A model generated the notes under the pieces. It saw nothing but the letters and a program-made list of their open reading frames with translations. It ran no database searches and was not told where the DNA came from. A program made the translations under genes and the position numbers. A stretch of 64,000 nt of DNA from Odoribacter sp. (GTDB lineage: Bacteria; Bacteroidota; Bacteroidia; Bacteroidales; Prolixibacteraceae), in the NCBI GenBank assembly GCA_013824715.1, contig PNOH01000009.1:50959-114958 (forward strand). Direction: 5' to 3'. Below, in pieces: positions 6,749 to 16,313 of this stretch (position 1 is the first letter of the stretch; each line of letters opens with the position of its first letter).

Positions 6749-9700
6749 CTATGAACCAAGGCTTTCCCCCTTGTGGGGGAACGGGAAGGGGGCTTTTATC
6801 ATTTTATCCACCACCTTCAAAAACTCCACAACATCAAGCGGTTTGGTCAAATAATCTTTAGCTCCGGCTTCCATCAGCTTATTAATTTGCTTTGCCATCG
6901 CATCGGCGCTTATGACTACAACCGGAATAGCTGCTGTTTTCGGTCCGGCCTGAAGAAGCTTTAACACTTCACTGCCGTGGATGTCGGGCAAATCGAGATC
7001 AAGAAGAATTAAATCCGGTGCAAAATCAGTTGCAAGTTTAACTGCATTCTTCCCGTACATTTCAGTAATCAAACGGATTGACGGGCGGTGAGCCTCTAAA
7101 ATCTGTTCAACCAATTGCATGTTGGATATATTATCTTCGATATATAAAATCGTTCCGCTCACCAGCGCTTTTTCCTGTTCCGGTATGACCTGATCACTTA
7201 ACCGTTTATGGCGGTCAATCTGGCTTTCAGTTTGTGGCAGTTCAATCCAAAATGTACTTCCTAAACCTACTTTACTTTCTACACCAATCGTTCCGTGCAT
7301 CGCTTCAATTAATTTTTTGGCGACTGCCAATCCAAGCCCTGTTCCTTCGGTTTCGGTTTTCTCCGCCCCGATTCGTTCGAAAGGCGTGAAGAGCTTTTTA
7401 ATATCCTCCGTAGTGATGCCTGCCCCGGAGTCAGATATACTGATCCGGATAGTGGAATTCTGCTTTTCTGCAGCATCTGTTATTTCGCAGTCTATTTTCA
7501 CAAAACCATTTTGCTGGTTATATTTAATCGCATTGTTAACGAGGTTGAGCAGAACCTGTTTTAACCGCTGGTAATCTGCCTTTACAAAAAGTTCGTCATG
7601 TGGGGCTACTTCCAGTGTTATTTGTTTCTTTGCTGCCAGCGGGCTGACAATATCCAGCATCTCCTTAACAAGAGGGCACATTGCGATTGGTTCCAAAAAG
7701 AGCGAAATATGGCCTGCTTCAATTTTCGAAATATCCAACACTTCGTTGATCAGATCAAGCAGGTGTTTTCCGCTTTTCAGGATGTGGTCCACCCCTTTTT
7801 TATGGGCCGGTTTGAGTTCGCCCATATCCATCAACTGGGCAAAACCGAGAATTGAATTCATAGGTGTACGGAGCTCGTGGCTCATGCGTGAGAGGAATTC
7901 GCTCTTGGCCAGGTTGGCCTGCTCCGCTTCCAGTTTTGCCTGCTTAATTATATTTTCTGTTTGTCTTCGTTCAGTTATGTCGATGATGTTTGTTAGTACC
8001 ATCATTTCACCATCGATCTCGATTGGGGTTAAACCTATCTCAACAGGAAATACTGAACCATCTTTTTTCAAGGCAAACATTTCGCGGCCTGCCCCCATTT
8101 TACGTCTCTTAGGATTTGCAAAGAAATTGCCCATATTGGCAGGATGATCCATGCCTTCTACTTTTGGCATCAACATACTAATATTCGACCCAATTAGTTG
8201 GCTGATATCATACCCAAAATATTCTTCAGTTGTATGGTTCGCCAGGCGGATTGTACCTTTTGAATCGACTAATAGAATTGAATAAGGAGATGCTTCGTAA
8301 ACCAGCCGGATCCGTTCCTCTGCCTGGTCGCGTTCTTCAATTCCTTTTTGCAGGATCAGGTTTATTTCCGCAAGCTCTTTGGTCCTTTTTTCTACTTTTT
8401 GTTCCAGGTCTTCGTTTAACAGGCGTATTTCTTCCTCTGCAAGTTTACGTTTATTATTATTTTCAATAAATTCAATGCCAAAGGAGATATCTATGGCCAG
8501 TTCATCAAGCAATTTTACCTCGGCATCATCAAAGAAAAAAGGCTCGTTTGCATAGAGATTCAGTGTTCCAATCGTTCTGCCAAAAACTATAAGTGGAAAA
8601 GCACCAGTTGATTTATAGCCAAGCTTTAACGCGTTTGCGCTCCACGGGATCATTTCTGGATTGTTAGCTATGTCGTTGGCTAAATAATGAATGCCCGATT
8701 TTATTGATCTCCCTGTGGGCCCATTTCCCAGAATTTCATCGTCCAGATTGATATTGATAGTTTTCAGGTAATCTTCTGTATATCCTGCTGATGCAACCGG
8801 GTTTACTATATTCGTTTGCGGGTCAAACATTCCAATCCATACCATTCTGAATTTCCCGTCTTCAACTGCAATCCGGCATACTTCCTCAAAAAGTGTCTGC
8901 TTATCCTGTTTGTCCTGAACACGGACAATTGCCTGGTTGATGTTGCTTAAAACTGCATAAATACGGTTTACTTTTTGTATTTCTTCTTCAGCCTGCCTGC
9001 GCTTGGTGATATCATAGAAACCTGAGATGATCAGGGGTTCACTTCCAAATATCAGGATTTGAAATGAAGCATGGGCCCAGAATAACCGGCCATCTTCTTT
9101 TTTAAAATGCATTTCACGTTCGTTCAGCGAGCCATTTTTGGCCAGCGCTTCTATAATTTCATATCGGTCATCCGGATTGACGTAAAAATCGGACGATTTT
9201 TTTCCAATGGCTTCTGTCGTTGAAATACTGAATAGTTTGCCAAGTTGCTTATTGGCGAGAATGATAATACCATCGGATAGCCTGGTTAATACCAAAGGTA
9301 CAGGCGAAGCTTCAAAAATCGTTTGAAAACGTTTCTCGCTCTCTATTAATTCAGATGTTAAAATTTCCGCTTTCAGCCTTGCCTTGCTTTCAATATTGAT
9401 AAGGATTTTGGCAATAAAAAACAGCAAAATACTGATCAGAAACCCGCCAAAAAAGACTGTCCATGCACTGATGTAATCGATGAACATGTTTCCAGCCCTT
9501 TGGGTAAATACCAATGTCCATCGGTGGCCATTGAAATCAACCGGTATCTGAATGGAGAAGCGGATTTTCTCCGAAGCGTTTTGTTCGTCCGGGATGTGAG
9601 ATTCAAACAGCATAGATTGGGGCGTACATTCCATGCCATCGAAGATATGAAGATACAATTTTTTATTTTCCTTTAGTTCCCAACCTTCCAAAATACCTGA

Positions 9701-10393
9701 CATAAAGTCATTCATCCGGTAGGGGCTGTAAACCCAGCCAATAATTGCATTGCGGCGTTGTTCAATGGTGTTGGTTTCTGCCCCTTTGCGGTAAACAGGC
9801 ACATATATTAAATTACCTGTCTGTACATCAGTTCCGGGTTTTACCAACATTACTTTTCCCGAGAGCGCCACAACATTCCTGTCTCGTGCGCGTTCCATAG
9901 CTTCCCGGCGAACGGGCTCCGAGAACATATCATATCCAAAAGCACTCAGGTTGCTACTGGAAAAAGGTTCAAGAAAAACGATGGAAGTATAGGTTTCGCG
10001 CCTGCCTTCAGGTTTCACCGTATATTCAGGGAAACCTTCGTTCCTGATTTTTTGAATGTGTTGCTGTAGCTTATCTGCGGTCACGATTATCGAAAAACCA
10101 AAATCCTGTATCCGATTTAAATTGAGATTTAACTTTGATTCTTCGACAAAAGCTTTCCATTCCTTCCGGGTTACGGTATCTGATCCGTTAATAAAAGCGG
10201 CCCCGCTCCGAAGTACCTGCTCACCGGTATATAACCGATTGGTTATTTTGCTGCTGATTTCATTGCACGAATAGGCAAACTCCTTTTTATCGAGGTTGTC
10301 AACATCTGACTTTATATAAGATGCTGCATAAATTGTAACGAAGAAACCTGTTATCAACAACGCCCCTGCCACCCAGCTTCTTTTTTGTTTCAT
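6749..10393 (-). CDS. CHASE-PAS-GAF-PAS hybrid sensor histidine kinase with C-terminal receiver
   Basis: About 1,214 residues from the ATG at 10393 (a TTG three codons earlier also opens the frame). Order: membrane segment (about 9-28), extracytoplasmic CHASE-type sensor (about 70-240), second membrane segment (about 310-333), PAS (about 350-465), GAF (about 480-640), coiled coil, PAS (about 690-810), HisKA with His839 (RMSHELRTP), HATPase (NNAIKYN, DSGAGI, GTGLGLAV), and a receiver with phospho-acceptor Asp1132 (LILLDLDLP) and Lys1184 (LTKP). CHASE domains bind small extracellular ligands in other bacteria; the ligand here is unknown. It likely phosphorylates its own receiver or the REC-kinase next door. 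The last 10-15 residues (PFPFPHKGESLGS) are encoded by a C-run/G-run repeat. Confidence 0.88.
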   Translation of the reverse strand: MKQKRSWVAGALLITGFFVTIYAASYIKSDVDNLDKKEFAYSCNEISSKITNRLYTGEQVLRSGAAFINGSDTVTRKEWKAFVEESKLNLNLNRIQDFGFSIIVTADKLQQHIQKIRNEGFPEYTVKPEGRRETYTSIVFLEPFSSSNLSAFGYDMFSEPVRREAMERARDRNVVALSGKVMLVKPGTDVQTGNLIYVPVYRKGAETNTIEQRRNAIIGWVYSPYRMNDFMSGILEGWELKENKKLYLHIFDGMECTPQSMLFESHIPDEQNASEKIRFSIQIPVDFNGHRWTLVFTQRAGNMFIDYISAWTVFFGGFLISILLFFIAKILINIESKARLKAEILTSELIESEKRFQTIFEASPVPLVLTRLSDGIIILANKQLGKLFSISTTEAIGKKSSDFYVNPDDRYEIIEALAKNGSLNEREMHFKKEDGRLFWAHASFQILIFGSEPLIISGFYDITKRRQAEEEIQKVNRIYAVLSNINQAIVRVQDKQDKQTLFEEVCRIAVEDGKFRMVWIGMFDPQTNIVNPVASAGYTEDYLKTININLDDEILGNGPTGRSIKSGIHYLANDIANNPEMIPWSANALKLGYKSTGAFPLIVFGRTIGTLNLYANEPFFFDDAEVKLLDELAIDISFGIEFIENNNKRKLAEEEIRLLNEDLEQKVEKRTKELAEINLILQKGIEERDQAEERIRLVYEASPYSILLVDSKGTIRLANHTTEEYFGYDISQLIGSNISMLMPKVEGMDHPANMGNFFANPKRRKMGAGREMFALKKDGSVFPVEIGLTPIEIDGEMMVLTNIIDITERRQTENIIKQAKLEAEQANLAKSEFLSRMSHELRTPMNSILGFAQLMDMGELKPAHKKGVDHILKSGKHLLDLINEVLDISKIEAGHISLFLEPIAMCPLVKEMLDIVSPLAAKKQITLEVAPHDELFVKADYQRLKQVLLNLVNNAIKYNQQNGFVKIDCEITDAAEKQNSTIRISISDSGAGITTEDIKKLFTPFERIGAEKTETEGTGLGLAVAKKLIEAMHGTIGVESKVGLGSTFWIELPQTESQIDRHKRLSDQVIPEQEKALVSGTILYIEDNISNMQLVEQILEAHRPSIRLITEMYGKNAVKLATDFAPDLILLDLDLPDIHGSEVLKLLQAGPKTAAIPVVVISADAMAKQINKLMEAGAKDYLTKPLDVVEFLKVVDKMIKAPFPFPHKGESLGS

Positions 10394-10535
10394 TGTGTTC
10401 AAAGTTTAAATAAATCTCTATACCAGCTTCATTTACAATCCTGATTTATTCTTCGGGATTGTTCCTCAATGAATGTGAATTTGGGGTAATGTAAATAACT
10501 GTAACCTAACAATTTTATTACGAATAAGGTTCAAT

Positions 10536-11498
10536 TCACGCCGGCTTTCTTTCGTTCCCCTGAAACAACCTCCCTTGCCAGGTATCCCGTTCTTCAAGTA
10601 ACTTTTCGAGTTTGGCGGTAAACTCAAAGTTTTTCAGCCCCCATCGTGGTGCAACCAATAGCTCATCAGGCGCTTCGCTTACAAACCTCTCAACCACTAT
10701 TTCAGGATTCAAAAATTCGAGGTATTTTATCATCAATTCAAGATAACCTTCGACGGTAAACATCGGAAAATGCTCCGGGTTTTGAAGGTATTCACGATAC
10801 ATTTGCGTACCTCTGTGAATTTGAAGTTGGTGGAGTTTCAGGTTTTCGACCGGAAGTTGCGAAATCACCCGCGCCTGTTCAAGCCAGTCAGTTTCCGTTT
10901 CGCCAGGCAATCCCAATATCAGGTGGGCACAATTGTGAATATTTCTTCGCGCAGTTTCTTCCAGAGCCCAAACCGATTTTTCAAAACTATGGCCGCGGTT
11001 CATTCGGTCGAGGCTCAAATTCAGATGCGACTCAATCCCAAATTCCAGCATGATGTAATACTGCTGAGCTATTTCCTGAAGATAGTCCAGAATTTCTTCA
11101 GTCAGGCAATCCGGACGGGTAGCAATGACCAAGCCGATAACCCCTTCATGCGCCAATGCTTCTCCATATAGTAATTTCAAGTTTTCGAGTGGTGCATAAG
11201 TATTGCTGAACGACTGAAAATAGGCCAGATATTTCATGGATTTATATTTTCTGGAAAAGAATTCAATGCCTTCTGAAAGTTGATGGGTGACACTTTTTCC
11301 CAGATTGCAATATTCGGGTGAGAAGGTCAGGTTATTACAATACGAACAGCCTCCGCTACCTCTAGAGCCATCGCGGTTGGGGCAGGTAAAACCGGCATCA
11401 ATCGAAATTTTCTGCACCCGGCCATTAAATTTTCCCCGAAAATAGCCGGAAAAATCATTGTACCGCTTGTTGCTTCCCCACAAAAACCGGTTTGTCAT
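10536..11498 (-). CDS. yhcC: YhcC/TIGR01212 family radical SAM protein
   Basis: About 320 residues from the ATG at 11498; the frame is open seven codons further to a TTG, but MTNRFLWGSNKRYNDFS is the family-like start. The cluster motif is CPNRDGSRGSGGCSYC, with Cys39, Cys51 and Cys54 when counted from the ATG; the wide first gap is characteristic of TIGR01212. Later family features include YFQSFSNTYAP and LGLPGETETDW. It should bind a 4Fe-4S cluster and S-adenosylmethionine; the physiological reaction is not established. A truncated and frameshifted copy of its 3' third lies at 5094-5322. Confidence 0.88.
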   Translation of the reverse strand: MTNRFLWGSNKRYNDFSGYFRGKFNGRVQKISIDAGFTCPNRDGSRGSGGCSYCNNLTFSPEYCNLGKSVTHQLSEGIEFFSRKYKSMKYLAYFQSFSNTYAPLENLKLLYGEALAHEGVIGLVIATRPDCLTEEILDYLQEIAQQYYIMLEFGIESHLNLSLDRMNRGHSFEKSVWALEETARRNIHNCAHLILGLPGETETDWLEQARVISQLPVENLKLHQLQIHRGTQMYREYLQNPEHFPMFTVEGYLELMIKYLEFLNPEIVVERFVSEAPDELLVAPRWGLKNFEFTAKLEKLLEERDTWQGRLFQGNERKPA

Positions 11499-11519
11499 GT
11501 TGTTTACATTTAGTGGCAA

Positions 11520-11838
11520 AAGTAGTCCATTTTACCCAATACTCACCGATGACAGCAAAGTGACCCCATGAGTAACATTTCCAATGAACCTAAAAGATTT
11601 TGGCCCTCAAAAACCCGGAATAACAGCTCTGTTTTCTTGAAAATAAAGTAAAAACACATAAAAGTTATATTCCATGAGAAACAACAACACACAAAATCTC
11701 TAATATTCAAATGATTAAATTAAAAACACATCCTGAAAATTGTTAAAAAGTAGTTTATAACTTTTAGTTCAGAAGGCCGGGAAAGGTATAATTTCTTCGG
11801 GTCGAATTCCTAAATTTAAAAAACGATAAAAAGTTGTT
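11520..11838. other. Intergenic region, no gene seen
   Basis: This 319-base A+T-rich spacer separates divergent yhcC and the DUF4301 gene. No reading frame, strong hairpin or clear TAnnTTTG word in a useful position was recognised. It presumably holds both promoters. Confidence 0.5.
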
Positions 11839-13380
11839 ATGTTTAGACAAGAAGATATCAGCCAGATTATAGCCAGGGGTAGTAGTCTGGCCATGATTGA
11901 ACAACAGATTTTAAATTTTAAATCCGGTTTTCCATTCCTCCAATTAACCGAAACGGCTGGTATTTATCACGGGCTTATCACTTTGTCGGACAACGAAATC
12001 CAAAAATATATTTCAGTATTTGAAAACAAAGTTTCACAAGGTTTGTCTCTTCTGAAATTTGTTCCGGCATCGGGTGCAGCGAGCCGCATGTTTAATACCT
12101 TGTTTTTTGCACTGGAAGAACTACAAAACGGGACTGTAATATCAGAAATTTTAAAAGATAAAGAAGTTGCGTTGTTTTCAGACCAGCTCACCAGGTTTGC
12201 ATTTTATGGTGACCTGAAAGTTGTTGCATCGAACAGAAATAAAGCGATTGAAAGTGTTTCGTTTCAGGAATGGTTGGAATGCTTGCTTTTAGAGAATGGA
12301 CTGGATTACGGCAACCAACCCAAAGGATTGCTTAAATTTCACAGTTACCCCGGAGAAGAAAGGACCCCGACAGAAGAACATTTTGTTGAAGGCGCCATGT
12401 ATGCAAAAAGCCATGAAGGGCAGGTGAGCCTTCATTTTACTGTTTCACCCGAACATCAGCAAGCCTTTGAAAAACATGTGGCTGAGATCAGTCCCAAATA
12501 TGAACAATTTTTTGGGGTTCAATATCAGGTAAGCTTTTCGCAGCAAAAACTTTCGACCGGTTCCATTGCTGTCAATCCTGACAATGAACCTTTCAGAAAC
12601 AATGATGGCAGCTTGCTTTTCAGGCAAGCAGGGCATGGAGCTTTACTCGAAAACCTGAATGATCTGGATGCCGACCTTATTTTTATTAAAAACATTGATA
12701 ATGTCGTTCCCGATCAGCACAAAGCCCCAACCATAGCATATAAAAAAGCTCTGGCCGGCCTGCTGCTGAACCTTCAGGAGCAGATTTTTTATTATCAGAA
12801 GATACTCAGGGAGCATCATCCGGCATCGCTCGAAAGTGGTTTTTATGCCGAAGCGGCTAATTTTCTTGAGAACGTCCTGAATATTACTCCGCCAAATAAT
12901 CAGTATTACAGCGAAAAAGAAGAATTATACCATTATTTCAATAATAAATTTAACCGGCCAATCCGGGTTTGCGGAATGGTGGAAAACCAGGGAGAACCCG
13001 GCGGTGGACCCTTTTTCGCTGTTAATCGCGATGGTTCTGTTTCACTGCAAATTGTTGAAAGTTCGCAAATTGATTTTAAAAATCAGGAACAATCAGTCAT
13101 TGCAAAAAAAGCAAGCCATTTTAATCCGGTTGATTTGGTTTGTGCCGTAAAAAATTATACGGGAGAAAAATATAATCTATTGAAATTCAGGGATCCGGAA
13201 ACAGGTTTTATATCCAGAAAATCAAAAGATGGAAAAGAACTGAAAGTTCAGGAACTACCCGGATTGTGGAATGGATCAATGTCGGATTGGAATACGCTTT
13301 TTGTAGAGGTTCCGATCGGGACCTTCAGTCCGGTTAAAACGATTAATGATCTTTTGCGAAAAGAGCATCAGGTAAAATAA
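11839..13380 (+). CDS. DUF4301 family protein
   Basis: A 513-residue protein matching the DUF4301 family of Bacteroidota. The segment KFVPASGAASRMF near residue 75 resembles the G-rich nucleotide-sugar binding loop of nucleotidyltransferases (GxGxR-type), which suggests a sugar-nucleotide transferase fold; that link is inference. Other conserved-looking parts are KFHSYPGEERTPTEEH, FRQAGHGALLENLNDL and RVCGMVENQGEPGGGPF. There is no signal peptide or membrane segment, so it is cytoplasmic. It starts at the ATG at 11839. The TPR gene follows 49 bases downstream, but that gene has its own promoter-like word. Function unknown. Confidence 0.8.
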   Translation: MFRQEDISQIIARGSSLAMIEQQILNFKSGFPFLQLTETAGIYHGLITLSDNEIQKYISVFENKVSQGLSLLKFVPASGAASRMFNTLFFALEELQNGTVISEILKDKEVALFSDQLTRFAFYGDLKVVASNRNKAIESVSFQEWLECLLLENGLDYGNQPKGLLKFHSYPGEERTPTEEHFVEGAMYAKSHEGQVSLHFTVSPEHQQAFEKHVAEISPKYEQFFGVQYQVSFSQQKLSTGSIAVNPDNEPFRNNDGSLLFRQAGHGALLENLNDLDADLIFIKNIDNVVPDQHKAPTIAYKKALAGLLLNLQEQIFYYQKILREHHPASLESGFYAEAANFLENVLNITPPNNQYYSEKEELYHYFNNKFNRPIRVCGMVENQGEPGGGPFFAVNRDGSVSLQIVESSQIDFKNQEQSVIAKKASHFNPVDLVCAVKNYTGEKYNLLKFRDPETGFISRKSKDGKELKVQELPGLWNGSMSDWNTLFVEVPIGTFSPVKTINDLLRKEHQVK

Positions 13381-13402
13381 TGATTCAATCGAAAAGTATT
13401 CT

Positions 13403-13410
13403 TAAATTTG
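13403..13410 (+). promoter_or_regulatory. Bacteroidota -7 promoter element TAAATTTG ahead of the TPR gene
   Basis: TAAATTTG fits the TAnnTTTG consensus and lies 19 bases upstream of the TPR start codon. No convincing -33 TTTG was found at the expected distance. Confidence 0.4.
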
Positions 13411-13429
13411 CACCAATTAATGAGAATAT

Positions 13430-14848
13430 ATGAATGAAGAAGCCAGAGATAATTTTGAAGATGATGATTTTGACGAAGCAGTAGCACGTTTCAGAAAAAT
13501 GGTTAAAACAAATACTTCAAAATATTTCGATGTGTTTGAAGTTGAAGGCATTGTTGACCATTTTCTGGAAGATGGCCGGATAAAACTCGCTAAAAAAGCA
13601 GTTGAAACGGGGCTTAGGCTGCACCCGGCTTCCATATCTATGAAAATACGTCAGGCACAGATTTTCATGCACGAAGGAAGGCTTGAAGAATGCCTTGAAT
13701 TACTGAAAATGGCTGAAAAGATTGAAGCTAATAATCCGGAAATATTTCTCACAAAAGGTGAAGCTTATAATTTGCTTGGCGATGTATCAAAAGCAGTTGC
13801 TGCATACGAATACGCCCTTGCAATGGACATTGATGAGCCCGATGAAACTCTCTACAACATTGGCATATCGTTCGGACAAGCCGGCGAAACGCATTTGGCT
13901 ATCAGTTACCTCGAAAAAGCCTATCATGCTAATCCAAAAAATGAAATTGTACTTTACGAATTAGGTTATTATTTCGACAAGGATTCGCAATTCGAAAAAA
14001 GTATTGAATTTTACAACAAATACCTGGATATTGATCCTTTCAATCATTCAGTATGGTACAACATCGGCATTACCTATAACCGGATGGGGATGTTTGATCA
14101 GGCCATTGAAGCTTATGATTATGCCCTGGTAGTCAATGAAGATTTCCTTCACGCCCATTTCAACAAAGCGAATGCTTTGGCCAATAACAACCAATTTGAA
14201 AAAGCGATTGAATGCTATCAGGAATACCTGCTTCTGGACAAGGAAAACGACGACGCTTATTGTTATCTGGCTGAATGTTATCTGAATGGCGACAGGTACG
14301 ATGAAGCTTTGGTCAACTACCAGAATGCAATCAGGCTAAATGATTCCAATGCCAGCGCCTGGTATGGTTCCGGACTAATTATGTGGTCGGAAGGGCAATT
14401 AACCGAAGCTCAGGCCTTCTTCAAGAAAGCCTTAATCCTTGAGGATGATAATGCTGATTTTTGGGGGATGGATGCCAAAGTTCATGCAGAACTGAATGAA
14501 ATAAAAGAAGCCATTGTATCATTTGAAATGGCAACTATGCTTGAGCCTGATAATATTGAGAACTGGCTTTCGTACTCAGAAATGTTTTATGATATCAATG
14601 ATACCGACCGCGCCATCGAAGTACTGAGAACGGCCAGCAAAATAAACAAATCGAACGCATTTTTAAATTACCGGTTAACCGCGTATTTGCTCGATAAAAA
14701 CGAGGAACTGGAAGCTGCCTGCCATTTTGAACGTGCCTTGAAAATTGATTTTAGCATTCAAAATGAACTGTTTGAATTTTATCCTGAAGCCTCAAAAATT
14801 GAATCAATCAAAAAACTTATTTCCCAATACCAATCATTGAAACTTTAA
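13430..14848 (+). CDS. Tetratricopeptide repeat protein
   Basis: A 472-residue soluble protein made of about eleven or twelve TPR units. Repeated signatures such as WYNIGITYNRMGMFDQAIEAY, spaced about 34 residues apart, run from about residue 50 to 440, each ending near a Pro or Asp turn (DPFNHSVW, NPKNEIVL). The N-terminus is acidic (EEARDNFEDDDFDE). There is no signal peptide, so the protein probably scaffolds cytoplasmic partners. The phosphosulfolactate-synthase-like gene begins four bases after its stop, so the two are probably one operon. The partner cannot be told from sequence. Confidence 0.85.
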   Translation: MNEEARDNFEDDDFDEAVARFRKMVKTNTSKYFDVFEVEGIVDHFLEDGRIKLAKKAVETGLRLHPASISMKIRQAQIFMHEGRLEECLELLKMAEKIEANNPEIFLTKGEAYNLLGDVSKAVAAYEYALAMDIDEPDETLYNIGISFGQAGETHLAISYLEKAYHANPKNEIVLYELGYYFDKDSQFEKSIEFYNKYLDIDPFNHSVWYNIGITYNRMGMFDQAIEAYDYALVVNEDFLHAHFNKANALANNNQFEKAIECYQEYLLLDKENDDAYCYLAECYLNGDRYDEALVNYQNAIRLNDSNASAWYGSGLIMWSEGQLTEAQAFFKKALILEDDNADFWGMDAKVHAELNEIKEAIVSFEMATMLEPDNIENWLSYSEMFYDINDTDRAIEVLRTASKINKSNAFLNYRLTAYLLDKNEELEAACHFERALKIDFSIQNELFEFYPEASKIESIKKLISQYQSLKL

Positions 14849-14852
14849 ATTG

Positions 14853-15632
14853 ATGAACTACCGTTTGCCACACATGCCTGAACGTCCGGCACAACCCCGT
14901 GAAAATGGCCTTACCATGGTCATGGACAAAGGTTTAAGTTTGCGTGAAGCTGAAGATTTATGCGACATTTCTGCTCCTTATTGCGATTTGATTAAACTGG
15001 GTTTCGGGACTTCGATTATCACCAGCCGGTTACACGAAAAAATCAACCTTTACAAATCAGCAGGCTTGAAACCCTATTTCGGGGGCACCCTTTTTGAAGC
15101 TTTTGCAGTTCGCGATATGGTTGATGATTACCGACGGTTCCTCGACGAATATGAAATGGAAATGGTTGAAGTTTCAGACGGTGTTATGGAACTGGATCAT
15201 GATTTGAAATGTGAGTATATCGCCAGTCTGAGTGAGGATTATACTGTTTTATCCGAAGTTGGAAGTAAACTCAAAGGAAAGGAAATTTCGAATGAGAAGT
15301 GGATTTCGTATATGCAAACCGAATTAGAGGCTGGTGCATGGAAAGTGATTGCCGAAGCCCGCGAAAGCGGCAATATGGGAATTTATAATGATGACGGATC
15401 GGCTAATTTTGAGTTAATACTGGCTATAAAGAAAGCCCTCAATCCAGACGATATACTTTGGGAAGCGCCGCTAAAGAACCAGCAAGTATGGTTCATTAAG
15501 CTTTTAGGGCCAAATGTCAACCTTGGCAATATTGCAACCAACGAAATTATTCCACTCGAAACACTTAGGCTTGGACTTCGGGGCGACACACTGCTTACTT
15601 TTATACCTTGTATTCACAACTGGGATATTTAG
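14853..15632 (+). CDS. Phosphosulfolactate synthase family protein (ComA-like)
   Basis: About 259 residues from the ATG at 14853 (the preceding TTG codon is also open). The sequence matches the phosphosulfolactate synthase family: GLTMVMDKGLSLREAEDL, then DLIKLGFGTS, KPYFGGTLFEAF and EVSDGVMELD, with a C-terminal LGPNVNLGNIATNEIIPLETLRLGLRGDT. Characterised members add sulfite to phosphoenolpyruvate to form phosphosulfolactate; the fold is a TIM barrel. In methanogens this starts coenzyme M synthesis. In Bacteroidota a sulfonate product (for example towards cysteate and sulfonolipids) is possible but not shown by these neighbours. It follows the TPR gene directly and is convergent with lolA, nine bases away. 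Confidence 0.8.
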   Translation: MNYRLPHMPERPAQPRENGLTMVMDKGLSLREAEDLCDISAPYCDLIKLGFGTSIITSRLHEKINLYKSAGLKPYFGGTLFEAFAVRDMVDDYRRFLDEYEMEMVEVSDGVMELDHDLKCEYIASLSEDYTVLSEVGSKLKGKEISNEKWISYMQTELEAGAWKVIAEARESGNMGIYNDDGSANFELILAIKKALNPDDILWEAPLKNQQVWFIKLLGPNVNLGNIATNEIIPLETLRLGLRGDTLLTFIPCIHNWDI

Positions 15633-15640
15633 AAAAAAGG

Positions 15641-16291
15641 CTATCTCATATCAATGACTTCTATTCCTTTGTATTTCTTTGGATCAAATACAAAATCTGA
15701 ATCAGCATAAACCCCGTCAGTTTTAAATTGATTGACTGATACATTGTAATCATTCCCATCCTTACCTGTCATCAAGGCGCCACGAATCAGCATTTTTTGT
15801 TTATCAATTATGATTTTGATTTTCTGAATATCCCCGTTCTGTTTTTGAGGTGTCAGATCAATGTTGTAAACCGGAACCCCGCCATCAACAGATTCGTTAA
15901 TGAACTTATAATTAAACCCTCTTTCATAAATGGTAAAAATCTTAGCCGGATCCATTAACTCATCAGTTGATTCATCCAGATTGGCAATACTCACTTCGTT
16001 TGAATTAACCATGTAAGTCCAGATTGTTGTCCCGTCACAAGTTACCTGCAATCCCAACTGTGGAATGCTCAATTTGTATTTTTTATTCTTCAGGATAATT
16101 GTTCCGCTACTTTTTTCCTGAATATTTTCGGCTTTGTTATTCATTTCAAAAGTGAACTTAGCATCAATGGATGTATATGACTGAGTTGTTTTGGTTACTT
16201 TTTCGAGAATTTCTTTTGCTTTTGTATCCTGCTGAGAAAATCCGGTGATGATAAAAGTCAATAGAATTGATGTTAGAAAAAATCGTTTCAT
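15641..16291 (-). CDS. LolA-like outer-membrane lipoprotein carrier protein
   Basis: About 216 residues from the ATG at 16291 (MKRFFLTSILLTFIITGFSQ, a clear signal peptide cleaved near residue 20). The mature part follows the LolA pattern of Bacteroidota: AKEILEKVTKTTQSYTSIDAKFTF, then SGTIILKNKKYKL and WTYMVNSNEV, forming an open beta-barrel that carries lipoproteins across the periplasm. It lies 22 bases downstream of ftsK on the same strand, a conserved pair in this phylum, so it is likely co-transcribed. Confidence 0.85.
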   Translation of the reverse strand: MKRFFLTSILLTFIITGFSQQDTKAKEILEKVTKTTQSYTSIDAKFTFEMNNKAENIQEKSSGTIILKNKKYKLSIPQLGLQVTCDGTTIWTYMVNSNEVSIANLDESTDELMDPAKIFTIYERGFNYKFINESVDGGVPVYNIDLTPQKQNGDIQKIKIIIDKQKMLIRGALMTGKDGNDYNVSVNQFKTDGVYADSDFVFDPKKYKGIEVIDMR

Positions 16292-16313
16292 TTTTTTCAA
16301 ATATTACAAACTG

